Shown: in pieces, positions 1 to 10,625 of the stretch
Position numbering within the stretch: the stretch's first letter is position 1
How the letters are laid out: every line of letters begins with the position of its first letter
NCBI RefSeq assembly: GCF_003719295.1
Contig: NZ_RFLW01000002.1
Span: forward strand, 672,763-736,762
DNA from: Haliea alexandrii
GTDB taxonomy: Bacteria; Pseudomonadota; Gammaproteobacteria; Pseudomonadales; Halieaceae
Direction of reading: 5' to 3'
DNA: 64,000 nt
Position numbers and translations under genes: made by a program
The notes under the pieces: generated by a model
The model's database searches: none
What the model was told of the DNA's origin: nothing
The model's input: only the letters and a program-made list of their open reading frames with translations

Positions 1-833
1 GGGCACCCGGCTCGGAGGGCGCCCACAAGGCGCTAGAGCGCTTCCTGCAAGACCGTGTGGAGCACTACGCCAGCGGCCGCGACCACCCGGCTGAGCAGGC
101 GACATCGCGCCTGTCACCGCACCTGCGCTTTGGTGACGTGTCGCCACGCCAGGTGTGGCACACCGCACGCGCCACCTTGCAGCAGCAGCCGTTATTGGAA
201 GAACAGATCAACAAATTCCTCGCCGAACTGGGCTGGCGCGAATTCTCCTACCACCTGCTGTTTCACTTTCCCAGCATCGAACACTCGCCCTTCAAGTCGC
301 AGTTCAAGGACTTTCCCTGGCTCGGCAACGAAACCCTGCTACGCGCCTGGCAACAGGGACAAACCGGTTACCCGGTGGTAGATGCCGGGATGCGCGAGCT
401 CTGGCACACCGGGTACATGCACAACCGCATGCGCATGGTTACCGCCTCGTTTTTGACCAAGCACCTGCTTACGCACTGGCGCGCCGGTGAACGGTGGTTC
501 TGGGATACCCTGGTCGACGCCGACCCCGCCAGCAACACCGCAAGCTGGCAGTGGGCGGCGGGCAGCGGCGCTGACGCCGCACCGTACTTCCGCATTTTCA
601 ATCCGGTAACCCAGGGCCAGAAATTCGACGCTGACGGTGTTTACGTGCGCCGCTGGGTGCCGGAGCTCGCCGCCCTGCCCGACCGCTATCTGCACCGGCC
701 CTGGGAGGCCCCCGCGGCCGTGCTGGAGGAAGCCGGCGTGGTCCTCGGTAGCGACTACCCACAACCCATTGTCGATCACCGTGAAGCGCGTGAGGCGGCG
801 CTCGCGGCCTACCAGGAGATACGCAAGGGCTAA
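1..833 (+). CDS. phrB: Deoxyribodipyrimidine photolyase, C-terminal part (5' end outside window)
   Basis: This enzyme repairs cyclobutane pyrimidine dimers in DNA using blue light and FAD. The reading frame is open from base 3 at the window edge, so only the last 276 residues are present. They form the helical FAD-binding domain. Recognisable family blocks include EGAHKALERFL at the edge, GWREFSYHLL, a TGYPVVDAGMREL segment, HNRMRMVTASFLTKHL, and the ASNTASWQW and FRIFNPVTQ blocks that line the flavin and lesion pocket. It ends normally with TAA. The antenna-binding N-terminal domain cannot be seen. The family is certain; the CPD (class I) rather than (6-4) subtype is inferred from these blocks. 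Confidence 0.95.
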   Translation, partial: APGSEGAHKALERFLQDRVEHYASGRDHPAEQATSRLSPHLRFGDVSPRQVWHTARATLQQQPLLEEQINKFLAELGWREFSYHLLFHFPSIEHSPFKSQFKDFPWLGNETLLRAWQQGQTGYPVVDAGMRELWHTGYMHNRMRMVTASFLTKHLLTHWRAGERWFWDTLVDADPASNTASWQWAAGSGADAAPYFRIFNPVTQGQKFDADGVYVRRWVPELAALPDRYLHRPWEAPAAVLEEAGVVLGSDYPQPIVDHREAREAALAAYQEIRKG

Positions 834-957
834 GCGCACCACCATCAACAGGCCACTACCTGTGATGTACACACAGCGCTGGAAATCCGCGCAAAGAGCG
901 TCAATACTGTGTGCTGGTAGCGCGGTAGATCACCCTTCCACACGGAGCACGTTCACA

Positions 958-1797
958 ATGGCACTGAACCAGAAAACCCTGTACACGGCATTGCTTCTTA
1001 CGCTGGGCCTGCATGCAGCACCCGGCCACGCGGATACCGCAGAGGTCATAGATGCTGAAGGCAACCGCATGTCGTTTGAATACCAGGGAAACCAGCTGCG
1101 GGTCAATGTCGCGCAGGAACAGGGCAGCTATATGCTGGCCAACGAGCAGAGCCTGTATGTCGTTACCGACAACGACGGCCAGATCATGGTGATTGATGTA
1201 CAGCAGGCCATGTCCATGTTTGGCGGCATGGCACAAGCCGCGGTGCCGGACCTGGCAGACGTTCGCGTCGACAAGCTGGAGGCAACCGGTCGCAAGGAGA
1301 CGGTAGCCGGCATCGAAGGTGAGGTGTATACCCTCAATTTCGTCGACCACAATGGCCAGACGCAGCAGGCGGAACTGGTGCTCTCGCCCGACCCGAGGGC
1401 CGTCGGCTTCCGCGATGCCATGCATCGCATGGCTTCACGCGTCGGTGACATGGTGGATCAGAAAGACGCCGCCAACCTGTTGCAAACCCGACTGAACGAC
1501 AAGGAGCTCGGTGTATTGCGCTACGGACAGGATATGCGGGTGGCCAGCATCACGACCGATAGCATTGATCCCGCGCGCTTCACGCTGCCGGCAGAGCCCA
1601 CCGACCTCTCCGCACTCGGCGGTCTGTTCGGTGGCGGTAATGGCTCCGAGGAAGGTGGCATGGGCGGCATCATGTCCGGCATTTTCGGCGGCAACGCCGA
1701 GGAGGCACCGAGTGAAGAAGGTGCACCCGCAGAAGACAGTCTGGAAAACGCCACCAAGGAAATCGGCAAGGCATTCGGCAAGCTGTTCGGTAACTGA
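958..1797 (+). CDS. Secreted hypothetical protein with acidic, Gly-rich C-terminus
   Basis: I do not recognise this 279-residue protein. The ATG at 958 is chosen because it follows a GGAG motif and begins a convincing signal peptide (MALNQKTLYTALLLTLGLHA, then an AxA-like site near residue 26). A longer frame upstream overlaps the photolyase and is not credible. The mature part looks like a beta-rich domain of about 190 residues, followed from about residue 220 by a low-complexity tail rich in Gly, Glu, Ser and Ala (repeated GGLFGGG, GGIMSGIFGG). It is probably periplasmic. It lies alone between phrB and infA, and the flanking gaps are too large to claim an operon. Confidence 0.75.
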   Translation: MALNQKTLYTALLLTLGLHAAPGHADTAEVIDAEGNRMSFEYQGNQLRVNVAQEQGSYMLANEQSLYVVTDNDGQIMVIDVQQAMSMFGGMAQAAVPDLADVRVDKLEATGRKETVAGIEGEVYTLNFVDHNGQTQQAELVLSPDPRAVGFRDAMHRMASRVGDMVDQKDAANLLQTRLNDKELGVLRYGQDMRVASITTDSIDPARFTLPAEPTDLSALGGLFGGGNGSEEGGMGGIMSGIFGGNAEEAPSEEGAPAEDSLENATKEIGKAFGKLFGN

Positions 1798-1813
1798 GCG
1801 GCAGTTTTGCCGC
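1798..1813 (+). repeat. Hairpin just after the stop codon of the secreted hypothetical gene
   Basis: GCGGCA and TGCCGC form a 6-bp perfect stem around a GTTT loop, starting directly after the TGA at 1795-1797. No T-run follows, so it is not a textbook intrinsic terminator. It may stabilise the 3' end of the upstream message. Confidence 0.4.
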
Positions 1814-1816
1814 ATA

Positions 1817-1844
1817 TTGAACTGGTACATGCGGCGGCTTTAGT
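1817..1844 (+). promoter_or_regulatory. Possible sigma-70 promoter for infA
   Basis: TTGAAC (1817-1822) is followed after 16 nt by TTTAGT (1839-1844), about 40 nt before the infA ATG. The -35 is good and the -10 matches only 4 of 6 positions. Placement between the upstream hairpin and infA supports it, but it is a visual call. Confidence 0.3.
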
Positions 1845-1883
1845 GCAAAATGCGCCCCTGATTTTACGAGGGACTGCCGCCGC

Positions 1884-2102
1884 ATGGCAAAAGAAGACCA
1901 GATCGAGATGGAAGGTGAGGTTATCGATACCCTGCCCAACACAACGTTTCGCGTACAACTCGAAAACGGCCACGTTGTAACTGCCCACATCTCAGGCAAA
2001 ATGCGCAAGAACTACATTCGCATCCTCACCGGCGATAAAGTTCGCGTGGAACTCACCCCCTACGACCTCACCAAAGGCCGTATAACCTACCGCGAGCGCT
2101 GA
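1884..2102 (+). CDS. infA: Translation initiation factor IF-1
   Basis: IF-1 is a 72-residue OB-fold protein that binds the ribosomal A site during initiation, with IF-2 and IF-3. The whole sequence matches the family: [13 protein letters not shown] at the start, then [27 protein letters not shown] and a closing [11 protein letters not shown]. Length is exactly typical. It is convergent with clpA, an arrangement conserved in many gammaproteobacteria, and a GC-rich hairpin (2105-2122) lies between the two stop codons. Confidence 0.99.
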   Translation: MAKEDQIEMEGEVIDTLPNTTFRVQLENGHVVTAHISGKMRKNYIRILTGDKVRVELTPYDLTKGRITYRER

Positions 2103-2104
2103 TA

Positions 2105-2122
2105 CCGCGGCCGAAGCCGCGG
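2105..2122. terminator. GC hairpin between convergent infA and clpA
   Basis: CCGCGGC and GCCGCGG pair perfectly (7 bp) around a CGAA tetraloop, directly after the infA stop. A second shorter hairpin (CCGCCT/AGGCGG, 2142-2157) spans the clpA stop codon. Neither has a T-run, so termination strength is uncertain, but the position between convergent genes fits a shared 3' end structure. Confidence 0.45.
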
Positions 2123-2149
2123 CATCATCAGAGCGCGCCCGCCGCCTCC

Positions 2150-4426
2150 TCAGGCGGGTTCAGCCTCCGTTTCCTCTACATGCACTTCCAGGCCATCTCG
2201 CGCCGGGTTGAGCCGCACCTGTGCCACGCCGCCGCTCTGTGCCAGAGCGCCAAACAACACCAGCTCCGCCAACGGCTTCTTGATGTATTCCTGAATCACG
2301 CGCGCCATGGGTCGAGCACCCATATTGCGGTCGTAACCCTTCTCCACCAGCCACAGGCGAGCGTCTTCATCCACATCCAGCGTCACGCGCTTCTCGTCCA
2401 GCTGGCCCTGCAGTTCGGTGAGGAACTTGTCGACAACCGTGAGGATAACGTCTTCACCCAACGGCTCGAACTGCACAATACTGTCCAGCCGGTTGCGGAA
2501 TTCGGGGGTGAACATGCGGTTGATGGCTTCCATCGCGTCCGTACTGTGGTCCTGGGTCGTAAAACCGATAGTGCGACGACTGATGCTCTCGGCCCCCGCG
2601 TTGGTCGTCATCACCAGAATCACGTTGCGGAAATCCGCCTTGCGACCGTTGTTGTCGGTGAGCGTACCGTGGTCCATTACCTGCAATAACAGGTTGAACA
2701 CCTCGGGATGGGCCTTTTCGATCTCATCGAGCAGAATCACAGCGTGTGGGTGCTTGGTCACCGCATCAGTGAGCAAACCGCCCTGATCAAAGCCGACATA
2801 GCCCGGCGGTGCACCGATCAGCCTCGACACCGTGTGCCGTTCCATGTACTCCGACATGTCGAACCGAATCAGCTCCAGACCAAGTTGCCGCGCCAGCTGC
2901 TTGGTGACCTCGGTCTTGCCCACCCCGGTGGGGCCGGCAAGCAGGAAGGAACCGATAGGCTTGTCCCCGGAGCGCAGGCCCGCCCGCGCCAGCTTGATGG
3001 AGGTGGCCAGGCTGCTGATCGCCGCCGTCTGGCCAAACACCACCATCTGCAGATTCTGTTCGAGCTTCTGCAGCGTTTCGCGGTCATCCGAGCTCACGGA
3101 TTTCGGCGGAATACGCGCAATCTTGGCGACCACCGCTTCAATATCGGCCACGCCAACCACTTTCTTGCGCTTCGAAGGTGGCTGCAGCTGCTGATAGGCG
3201 CCCGCCTCGTCGATGACATCGATGGCCTTGTCGGGCAGAAAGCGGTCAGTGATGTAGCGCGCAGAGAGGTCGGTGGCCACGCGCAGCGCCTTGTTCGTGT
3301 AACGCAGGCCATGGTGCTCCTCGAAACGCGACTTCAGCCCCTTGAGGATGAGATACGCGTCGTCGGGGGATGGCTCCAGCACATCGATCTTCTGGAAGCG
3401 CCGGCTGAGCGCCTTGTCCTTGTCGAAAATGCCGCGGTATTCCTGGAAAGTCGTGCTGCCTATACAGCGCATTTTCCCCGAGGTCAGCAGCGGCTTGAGC
3501 AGGTTGCTGGCATCCATGACACCGCCGGACGCCGCGCCGGCGCCGATGATGGTGTGAATCTCGTCGATGAAAAGAATCGCTCCCTCGCGCTTCTTCAGGT
3601 TGGCCAGCAGGCCCTTGAAGCGCTTTTCGAAATCACCGCGATACTTGGTACCCGCCAGCAATGCCCCCAGGTCCAGCGAGTACACCACGCTGTCCTTGAG
3701 CATATCCGGCACGTCGCCATCGACGATCATTTTCGCCAGGCCCTCGGCAATCGCCGTCTTGCCCACACCCGACTCACCCACCAGCAGTGGGTTGTTCTTG
3801 CGCCGTCGCGCGAGAATTTGCGCGACTCGCTCCACCTCCGGCATGCGACCAATCAGTGGGTCGATACGCCCGGCACGCGCCTCTTCGTTGAGGTTGGTGG
3901 AATAGGTATCCAGTGGGCTTTCTTCGGCCTCTTCCGCGGTCGCACTGTCGCTGGCTGGCCCGCCGGCGGCCCCACTCTCCCCGTCTTCGGGCACGCGGGA
4001 AATACCGTGGGTAATGAAGTTCACGACATCAAGACGCGCAATGCTCTGCGTCTTGAGAAAATACACCGCCTGGCTTTCCTGCTCGCTGAAAATAGCCACC
4101 AGCACGTTGGCCCCGGTGACTTCGCTGCGGCCGGACGACTGCACGTGAAACACGGCGCGCTGCAGTACCCGCTGGAACCCCAGGGTAGGCTGCGTTTCGC
4201 GGTCATCGCTGTCTTCGGGAATCAGCGGCGTGGTCGCGTCCACGAATTCCATGAGGTCTCCGCGCAGAGCGTTGATTTCTGCGCCGCAGGCCTTGAGTAC
4301 GCGAATGGCGTCGTTATTGTCCAGCAGCGCGAGCAGCAGATGCTCGACCGTCATGAACTCGTGGCGCTTGCCCCGGGCCTCGCGAAAGGCCTCGTTGAGG
4401 GTCAACTCCAGATCCTTGCTCAGCAT
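2150..4426 (-). CDS. clpA: ATP-dependent Clp protease ATP-binding subunit ClpA
   Basis: ClpA is a hexameric AAA+ unfoldase that feeds substrates, including N-degron proteins delivered by ClpS, to the ClpP peptidase. The 758-residue length is normal. The N-domain occupies residues 1-145 and is followed by an acidic linker rich in Glu, Ser and Ala. AAA module D1 has Walker A GESGVGKT at 217-224 and a DEIHTIIGAG Walker B region. D2 has GPTGVGKTE and LLDEIEKAHP. An IGF tripeptide in a TIGFTTQ segment corresponds to the ClpP-docking loop (IGL in E. coli). It lies 17 nt or slightly more downstream of clpS and is presumably co-transcribed with it. Confidence 0.98.
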   Translation of the reverse strand: MLSKDLELTLNEAFREARGKRHEFMTVEHLLLALLDNNDAIRVLKACGAEINALRGDLMEFVDATTPLIPEDSDDRETQPTLGFQRVLQRAVFHVQSSGRSEVTGANVLVAIFSEQESQAVYFLKTQSIARLDVVNFITHGISRVPEDGESGAAGGPASDSATAEEAEESPLDTYSTNLNEEARAGRIDPLIGRMPEVERVAQILARRRKNNPLLVGESGVGKTAIAEGLAKMIVDGDVPDMLKDSVVYSLDLGALLAGTKYRGDFEKRFKGLLANLKKREGAILFIDEIHTIIGAGAASGGVMDASNLLKPLLTSGKMRCIGSTTFQEYRGIFDKDKALSRRFQKIDVLEPSPDDAYLILKGLKSRFEEHHGLRYTNKALRVATDLSARYITDRFLPDKAIDVIDEAGAYQQLQPPSKRKKVVGVADIEAVVAKIARIPPKSVSSDDRETLQKLEQNLQMVVFGQTAAISSLATSIKLARAGLRSGDKPIGSFLLAGPTGVGKTEVTKQLARQLGLELIRFDMSEYMERHTVSRLIGAPPGYVGFDQGGLLTDAVTKHPHAVILLDEIEKAHPEVFNLLLQVMDHGTLTDNNGRKADFRNVILVMTTNAGAESISRRTIGFTTQDHSTDAMEAINRMFTPEFRNRLDSIVQFEPLGEDVILTVVDKFLTELQGQLDEKRVTLDVDEDARLWLVEKGYDRNMGARPMARVIQEYIKKPLAELVLFGALAQSGGVAQVRLNPARDGLEVHVEETEAEPA

Positions 4427-4443
4427 ACATTACCACTCCCGGG

Positions 4444-4806
4444 CTACTCGCCCTCCGATGCCTCGATTTCGCACAACAACGGGTGCTGATTGTCTCGCGC
4501 GTACTGATTAACCTGGGCCGCCTTGGTCTCGGCAATATCCCGGGTATATATTCCACATACGCCCTTACCCTTGGTATGGACTGTCAACATCACATGCGTG
4601 GCCTGCTCGCGGTTCATGCGAAAGAACACCTCAAGCACCTCAACCACAAACTCCATGGGGGTATAGTCGTCGTTCAGCAAGACCACTTTGAACAACGGCG
4701 GCTTCTTGAGCTCCGGCTTGGCGTCCTGCAGCGCGAGGCCGCCTTCCCGGTCGCCCTGCTCGTCGTCGGACATGAGCCACACACCGGCCCGAATACCCTC
4801 GTTCAC
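4444..4806 (-). CDS. clpS: ATP-dependent Clp protease adaptor ClpS
   Basis: ClpS binds N-terminal destabilising residues and hands these substrates to ClpA. Family motifs are clear: [15 protein letters not shown], then the [17 protein letters not shown] and [10 protein letters not shown] segments. I chose the GTG at 4806 because a strong AGAGGA Shine-Dalgarno sequence lies 5-6 nt upstream, which gives 120 residues. The ATG at 4773 (109 residues, typical length) and the ATG at 4824 are alternatives with weaker ribosome sites. A perfect TATAAT lies about 50 nt upstream. The core domain is certain; only the N-terminus is ambiguous. Confidence 0.95.
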   Translation of the reverse strand: MNEGIRAGVWLMSDDEQGDREGGLALQDAKPELKKPPLFKVVLLNDDYTPMEFVVEVLEVFFRMNREQATHVMLTVHTKGKGVCGIYTRDIAETKAAQVNQYARDNQHPLLCEIEASEGE

Positions 4807-4855
4807 GCCTTTCCTCTCACACATCTTTCCTGTCATAGATAGTGGATATTGGCCC

Positions 4856-4861
4856 ATTATA
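4856..4861 (-). promoter_or_regulatory. -10 element of a probable clpS-clpA promoter
   Basis: A perfect TATAAT on the reverse strand sits about 50 nt upstream of the clpS start and downstream of the icd terminator. I do not see a good -35 hexamer at 17 nt, so the promoter may depend on other contacts. Confidence 0.45.
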
Positions 4862-4907
4862 AGTCAATTCAACCCCCGTCGGTTTTTCGCCACCAAACAC
4901 CGCCCAC

Positions 4908-4937
4908 AAAAAAGGGCCCGTGCTGCCACGGGCCCTT
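4908..4937 (-). terminator. Intrinsic terminator of icd
   Basis: Read on the reverse strand, AAGGGCCCGTG pairs perfectly over 11 bp with CACGGGCCCTT around a 4-nt loop, and the stem runs straight into a T-tract (the run of six A at 4908-4913 on the forward strand). It starts about 23 nt after the icd stop codon. This is the clearest rho-independent terminator in the window and separates icd from clpS. Confidence 0.93.
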
Positions 4938-4960
4938 CCCGGTAAGCCTGCAGAGCCGGC

Positions 4961-6214
4961 TTACATGTTGTCGATCAGCTTCTGACCGAATTCGGAGCAG
5001 CTGACCAGCGTTGCACCTTCCATGAGGCGCTCGAAGTCATAGGTGACCGTGCCTTTCTGGATGGCGCCGTTCATGCCATTGATGATCAGGTCCGCGGCCT
5101 CGTTCCAGCCCATATGACGCAGCATCATCTCGGCAGAGAGGATCAGCGAGCCCGGGTTGACTTTGTCCTGACCGGCATATTTTGGCGCCGTACCGTGAGT
5201 GGCCTCGAACAGGGCTATGGTGTCTGACAGGTTGGCGCCCGGCGCAATGCCGATACCGCCTACCTGGGCCGCCAGGGCATCCGACAGGTAGTCGCCGTTC
5301 AGGTTGAGGGTCGCCACCACACTGTAGTCCTTCGGACGCGTGAGGATCTGCTGCAGCATCGCGTCTGCGATCACATCCTTGATGACGATATCCTTGCCCG
5401 TGTTAGGGTTCTTGATGGTGACCCAGGGTCCGCCATCGAGCAGTTCCCCGCCAAACTCCTGTTGGGCCAGCTCGTAGCCCCAATCACGGAAGGCACCTTC
5501 CGTGAACTTCATGATGTTGCCCTTGTGTACCAGTGTCACCGACGGCAGATCCTGGTCAATGGCGTACTGGATGGCCTTGCGCACCAGACGCTTGGTGCCT
5601 TCCTCGGAAACCGGCTTGATGCCAATACCCACATTCTGCGGGAAGCGGATCTTGGTCGCGCCCATCTCGTTGATGATGAAATCGACAACCTTGTTCGCCT
5701 CGTCGGAACCCGCCTTGTATTCGATACCGGCGTAGATGTCTTCAGAGTTTTCGCGGAAGATCACCATGTTGCAGGCACCGGGATCTTTCACTGGCGACGG
5801 CACGCCCTCGAACCAGCGCACCGGGCGCAGGCAGGTGTAGAGATCAAGCTCCTGGCGCAGTGCCACGTTCAGGGAGCGGAAGCCGCCACCGACCGGTGTG
5901 GTCAGGGGGCCCTTGATACCGACCGAGTACTCCTTGATGGCCTGCAGTGTTTCCTCGGGGAACCAGTCACCATCGTACAGTTCAGCGGCTTTCTCACCGG
6001 TGTAGATCTCCATCCAGGAGATCTTCTTGCTGCCACCGTAGGCTTTCTCGACCGCGGCGTCGACCACGTTGATCATGACCGGGCTGATATCGACACCAAT
6101 GCCGTCACCCTCAATGTAGGGGATGATCGGGTCGTTGGGGACGTTCAGGCTGAAATCGTCATTGACCGTGATCTTTTCGCCGGTCGCCGGCACCTTGATG
6201 TGCTTGTAGCCCAT
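4961..6214 (-). CDS. icd: NADP-dependent isocitrate dehydrogenase
   Basis: It oxidatively decarboxylates isocitrate to 2-oxoglutarate in the TCA cycle and produces NADPH. The 417-residue protein matches the E. coli-type dimeric enzyme throughout: [12 protein letters not shown] near the start, the substrate-binding serine region [42 protein letters not shown], and the coenzyme region [25 protein letters not shown] ribosome site precedes the ATG by about 8 nt. It is transcribed divergently from rluE and ends at a strong terminator. Confidence 0.98.
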   Translation of the reverse strand: MGYKHIKVPATGEKITVNDDFSLNVPNDPIIPYIEGDGIGVDISPVMINVVDAAVEKAYGGSKKISWMEIYTGEKAAELYDGDWFPEETLQAIKEYSVGIKGPLTTPVGGGFRSLNVALRQELDLYTCLRPVRWFEGVPSPVKDPGACNMVIFRENSEDIYAGIEYKAGSDEANKVVDFIINEMGATKIRFPQNVGIGIKPVSEEGTKRLVRKAIQYAIDQDLPSVTLVHKGNIMKFTEGAFRDWGYELAQQEFGGELLDGGPWVTIKNPNTGKDIVIKDVIADAMLQQILTRPKDYSVVATLNLNGDYLSDALAAQVGGIGIAPGANLSDTIALFEATHGTAPKYAGQDKVNPGSLILSAEMMLRHMGWNEAADLIINGMNGAIQKGTVTYDFERLMEGATLVSCSEFGQKLIDNM

Positions 6215-6360
6215 AGATTGTTCTCCGTCGCTGTGGGTCCATTGAGTCTCGGGGTGCGGTATCCTTGTGGGATCCCCCGTTAAAACGGCGCTTAGTGTAT
6301 CAGGTTTCCCGGCCTTTCTCTTGAACCGGGGAGCAGTTTTTTAACCGCTACGGAGCCACG

Positions 6361-7032
6361 ATGGCCACGGTAATTCTTTTCAACAAGCCCTTTCAGGTAC
6401 TGAGCCAGTTCAGCGACCGCGGTGACCAACCCGGGGGCGCTGAGAGCGCCGCGACGACAACCGCAGACAACGCTGCGCGCCCGCGCCGTGCCACCCTGGC
6501 GGACCACCTGCAGGCGCCGGCCTTCCGGGTTGCGGGGCGCCTGGACTACGATTCCGAGGGCCTGCTGCTACTCACCGACAACGGCGCGCTGCAGCAACAG
6601 ATTACCCACCCGCGCCACAAACTCTGGAAAACCTACTGGGCCCAGATTGAAGGCCGACCCAACCCGGAGCAGATTGCCGCACTGCAGGCCGGCGTCACGT
6701 TGCGCGACGGCCCCACCCTGCCCGCGCGTGTGCGCGCCATCGAGCCGCCCAGCACCCTCTGGCCACGGGACCCGCCTGTGCGTGTGCGCCTGACCGTCGC
6801 CGACAGCTGGCTGGAAATCAGTATCCGCGAAGGGCGCAACCGTCAGATCCGCCGGATGACCGCGGCAGTCGGGCTGCCCACCCTGCGCCTGATTCGCGTG
6901 GCCATTGGTGACTGGACACTGGAGGGCCTGCCACCCGGTGCCCACCGCAGGCTGACCGTGCACCCGCCTCGCAAACGCAGCGGGGCAAAAACCGGCGGCG
7001 AGCAAAGCCGCCGCAGGAGGCAAAGACCATGA
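6361..7032 (+). CDS. rluE: 23S rRNA pseudouridine synthase RluE-type
   Basis: This RsuA/RluE-type synthase isomerises a uridine of 23S rRNA (U2457 in E. coli). Family motifs visible are FNKPFQVLSQFSD near the start, the catalytic-Asp motif GRLDYDSEGLLLLT, the KTYWAQIEG strand and REGRNRQIRRM near the C-terminus. At 223 residues it is normal for RluE, with a short basic C-terminal tail. CGGAG precedes the ATG. It opens the forward operon: its stop overlaps the nudJ start by 4 nt (ATGA). Confidence 0.95.
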   Translation: MATVILFNKPFQVLSQFSDRGDQPGGAESAATTTADNAARPRRATLADHLQAPAFRVAGRLDYDSEGLLLLTDNGALQQQITHPRHKLWKTYWAQIEGRPNPEQIAALQAGVTLRDGPTLPARVRAIEPPSTLWPRDPPVRVRLTVADSWLEISIREGRNRQIRRMTAAVGLPTLRLIRVAIGDWTLEGLPPGAHRRLTVHPPRKRSGAKTGGEQSRRRRQRP

Positions 7033-7481
7033 GCGAGTGGTTTGCCCACGTCACCGTGGCCACTGTGGTGTTCGACGAAGGGCGTTACCTCATGGTCGAA
7101 GAGCGCGATAAAACCAGCGGCAGGCGCGTGTTCAACCAGCCCGCGGGGCACCTTGAGGCCGGTGAAACACTCCTCGAGGCCGCACTGCGTGAAACCCGCG
7201 AGGAAACGGGCTGGAGCGTAGAATTACAAGGGGTGCTGGGGCTGGCGCGCTATGTCGCGGCGGGCAATGGGGTGACTTACTATCGCACCACTTTCTGGGC
7301 GCTGCCACGGGAACTGCTGACCGGCGCAGAGCGTGATCCCGACATCCTGGCGGTGCACTGGCTGGACTACGAGGAAATCCTCGCCAGTTCTGCTAGAATG
7401 CGCAGCCCGCTGGTACTTGCCGCCATTGAGCAGCACCGCAGCGGCATTCGCTATCCTCTGGACCTGATTTCACCAGCATGA
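7029..7481 (+). CDS. nudJ: Nudix phosphohydrolase NudJ
   Basis: NudJ-type enzymes hydrolyse nucleoside di- and triphosphates and the thiamine precursor HMP-PP. The 150-residue protein has a perfect Nudix box, [20 protein letters not shown] followed by TGW, at about residues 39-61. The N-terminus [19 protein letters not shown] is the expected first strand. It overlaps rluE and mnmA by 4 nt on each side (ATGA), so translation is probably coupled. Gene order rluE-nudJ-mnmA matches E. coli and supports the assignment. Confidence 0.93.
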   Translation: MSEWFAHVTVATVVFDEGRYLMVEERDKTSGRRVFNQPAGHLEAGETLLEAALRETREETGWSVELQGVLGLARYVAAGNGVTYYRTTFWALPRELLTGAERDPDILAVHWLDYEEILASSARMRSPLVLAAIEQHRSGIRYPLDLISPA

Positions 7482-8569
7482 GCCTCAACGCATCGACCAA
7501 GGTAATCGTCGGCATGTCAGGTGGCGTGGACTCTTCCGTCGCCGCGCTGTTGTTGCGCGAGCAGGGGTATCAGGTGGAAGGCCTGTTCATGAAGAACTGG
7601 GACGAGGACGACGGTACCGAGTACTGCACGGCCAAGGCGGATTTTGCAGACGCGCAGGCAGTGGCTGATGCACTCGACATTCGCCTGCACGGAGCCAATT
7701 TTGCCGCCGAGTACTGGGACAACGTGTTCGAGCACTTCCTCGCCGAGTACCAGGCCGGGCGCACACCCAATCCCGACATCCTCTGTAACCGCGAAATCAA
7801 GTTCCGCGCCTTCCTCGACTACGCCCTGCTGCTGGGAGCCGATCGCATTGCCACCGGGCACTACGCGCGTCGCGGAGAGACACAGAGCAAAGCCACGCTG
7901 TTGCGGGGGCTGGATGACAACAAGGACCAGAGCTACTTCCTCCACGCCGTAGGCCACCGCGAGCTGGCACAAACATTGTTCCCCGTCGGCGAGATCGCCA
8001 AGCCCGAGGTGCGGGCCATCGCCGCGCGCCACGCACTGGTGACCTCGGACAAAAAAGACTCCACCGGCATCTGTTTTATCGGCGAACGCCGTTTCAAGGA
8101 TTTCCTGCAGCAATACCTGCCCGCGCAGCCCGGTGACATCTACAGCCTGGACGACGAGTTGCTGGGCCGGCATCAGGGCCTCATGTATCACACCATAGGC
8201 CAGCGCCAGGGGCTGGGCATTGGCGGCCTCGCCGACCATGGTGACGCGCCCTGGTACGTTGTCGGCAAGGACCTCGAACACAACATCCTGCGCGTGGCAC
8301 AAGGCAACAACCACCCCGCCCTGTTCAGCAATAGCCTGCACGCCGGTGCCATTTTCTGGATTACCGGCGAAGCGCCGGAATTCCCCCTGCACTGTACCGC
8401 CAAGGTGCGCTACCGCCAAGCCGACCAGGCCTGCCGTGTCAGCCCCGCCGCCGGCGGTTTCCGGGTCGAGTTTGACGCGCCACAGCGTGCCGTCACCCCC
8501 GGCCAGTCCGTCGTGCTCTATGACGGCGAACGCTGCCTGGGAGGGGGTGTCATTGAACGCACCGACTGA
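7478..8569 (+). CDS. mnmA: tRNA-specific 2-thiouridylase MnmA
   Basis: MnmA adds sulfur to U34 of tRNA-Lys, -Glu and -Gln in the cytoplasm, using a persulfide carried by the Tus/Isc relay. The PP-loop GMSGGVDSS lies at residues 12-20. Two catalytic cysteines stand where expected: Cys103 in [10 protein letters not shown] and Cys199 in [12 protein letters not shown]. The 363-residue length is standard. It overlaps nudJ by 4 nt, and the hflD start lies inside its last codons. Confidence 0.98.
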   Translation: MSLNASTKVIVGMSGGVDSSVAALLLREQGYQVEGLFMKNWDEDDGTEYCTAKADFADAQAVADALDIRLHGANFAAEYWDNVFEHFLAEYQAGRTPNPDILCNREIKFRAFLDYALLLGADRIATGHYARRGETQSKATLLRGLDDNKDQSYFLHAVGHRELAQTLFPVGEIAKPEVRAIAARHALVTSDKKDSTGICFIGERRFKDFLQQYLPAQPGDIYSLDDELLGRHQGLMYHTIGQRQGLGIGGLADHGDAPWYVVGKDLEHNILRVAQGNNHPALFSNSLHAGAIFWITGEAPEFPLHCTAKVRYRQADQACRVSPAAGGFRVEFDAPQRAVTPGQSVVLYDGERCLGGGVIERTD

Positions 8570-9239
8570 ACCCGGCGCACAAACGGTGCCGCTACTGGAC
8601 CAGCAGACCATCGCCCTCGCTGGCGTTGCCCAAGCCGCGCGTCTGGTGGATCAGGTATCACGCACGGGGAGCTGCCCACCGGAATTCCTGCAGGCCTCGC
8701 TCAACAGCCTGTTTGTGTTCGACAGCGAAGCAGTGGATGACATCTACGGTGGCCTGGGTGGTGTTAAACTGGGCCTGGATACGCTGGCCATGGTGCTGCA
8801 CAATCAACAGCCGCAGGAACTGCGCGACATGGTGCGCTATGTCTTCAACCTGCTGTACCTGGAACGCAAGTTCGCTGCGGACACGGCAATGATGCGGGTC
8901 GTGCACTCCCGACTGCAGCACACCAGCTTTCGCGCCGAGCACTTCGCCGGCAACGTGAACGACATTTGCCACAGTGTGTCCGGTGTGTACCAGGATACGC
9001 TGAGCACGCTGAAGTTTCGCATCAAGGTAAACGGCAACGCGCAACACCTGCAGAACCGCCAGAATGCCGACACCATCCGCGCCCTGTTGCTGGCGGGCAT
9101 ACGCTCCACCCACTTGTGGCGCCAACTCGGTGGCCGGCGCTGGAAGCTGCTGCTGCAGCGGCGCAGTATCGGGCGGCGCGCCCATGAACTGTCACGCCAG
9201 CTGGGCGTGGCGCAACACCCGACCGATTCTCCGGAGTAA
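8553..9239 (+). CDS. hflD: HflD-like lysogenization regulator
   Basis: HflD is a peripheral inner-membrane protein. In E. coli it counteracts phage lambda CII, and its ordinary role is unclear. The conserved blocks are present: [13 protein letters not shown], the SLNSLFVF segment, [21 protein letters not shown] and [14 protein letters not shown]. The TTG at 8553 is chosen because GGAGG lies 8 nt upstream; it gives 228 residues and overlaps mnmA by 17 nt. A GTG at 8547 lacks proper spacing. A GTG at 8586 would give 217 residues, nearer the E. coli length. Position between mnmA and purB is the conserved one. Confidence 0.9.
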   Translation: MNAPTEPGAQTVPLLDQQTIALAGVAQAARLVDQVSRTGSCPPEFLQASLNSLFVFDSEAVDDIYGGLGGVKLGLDTLAMVLHNQQPQELRDMVRYVFNLLYLERKFAADTAMMRVVHSRLQHTSFRAEHFAGNVNDICHSVSGVYQDTLSTLKFRIKVNGNAQHLQNRQNADTIRALLLAGIRSTHLWRQLGGRRWKLLLQRRSIGRRAHELSRQLGVAQHPTDSPE

Positions 9240-10619
<1,380 letters not shown>

Positions 10620-10625
10620 CGCTCC

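Noticed and set aside
2708-4489. A 593-codon forward frame opposite clpA
   Set aside because: It is antisense to a fully conserved clpA gene. Such long antisense frames arise from the high third-position GC of the coding strand and show no recognisable domain.
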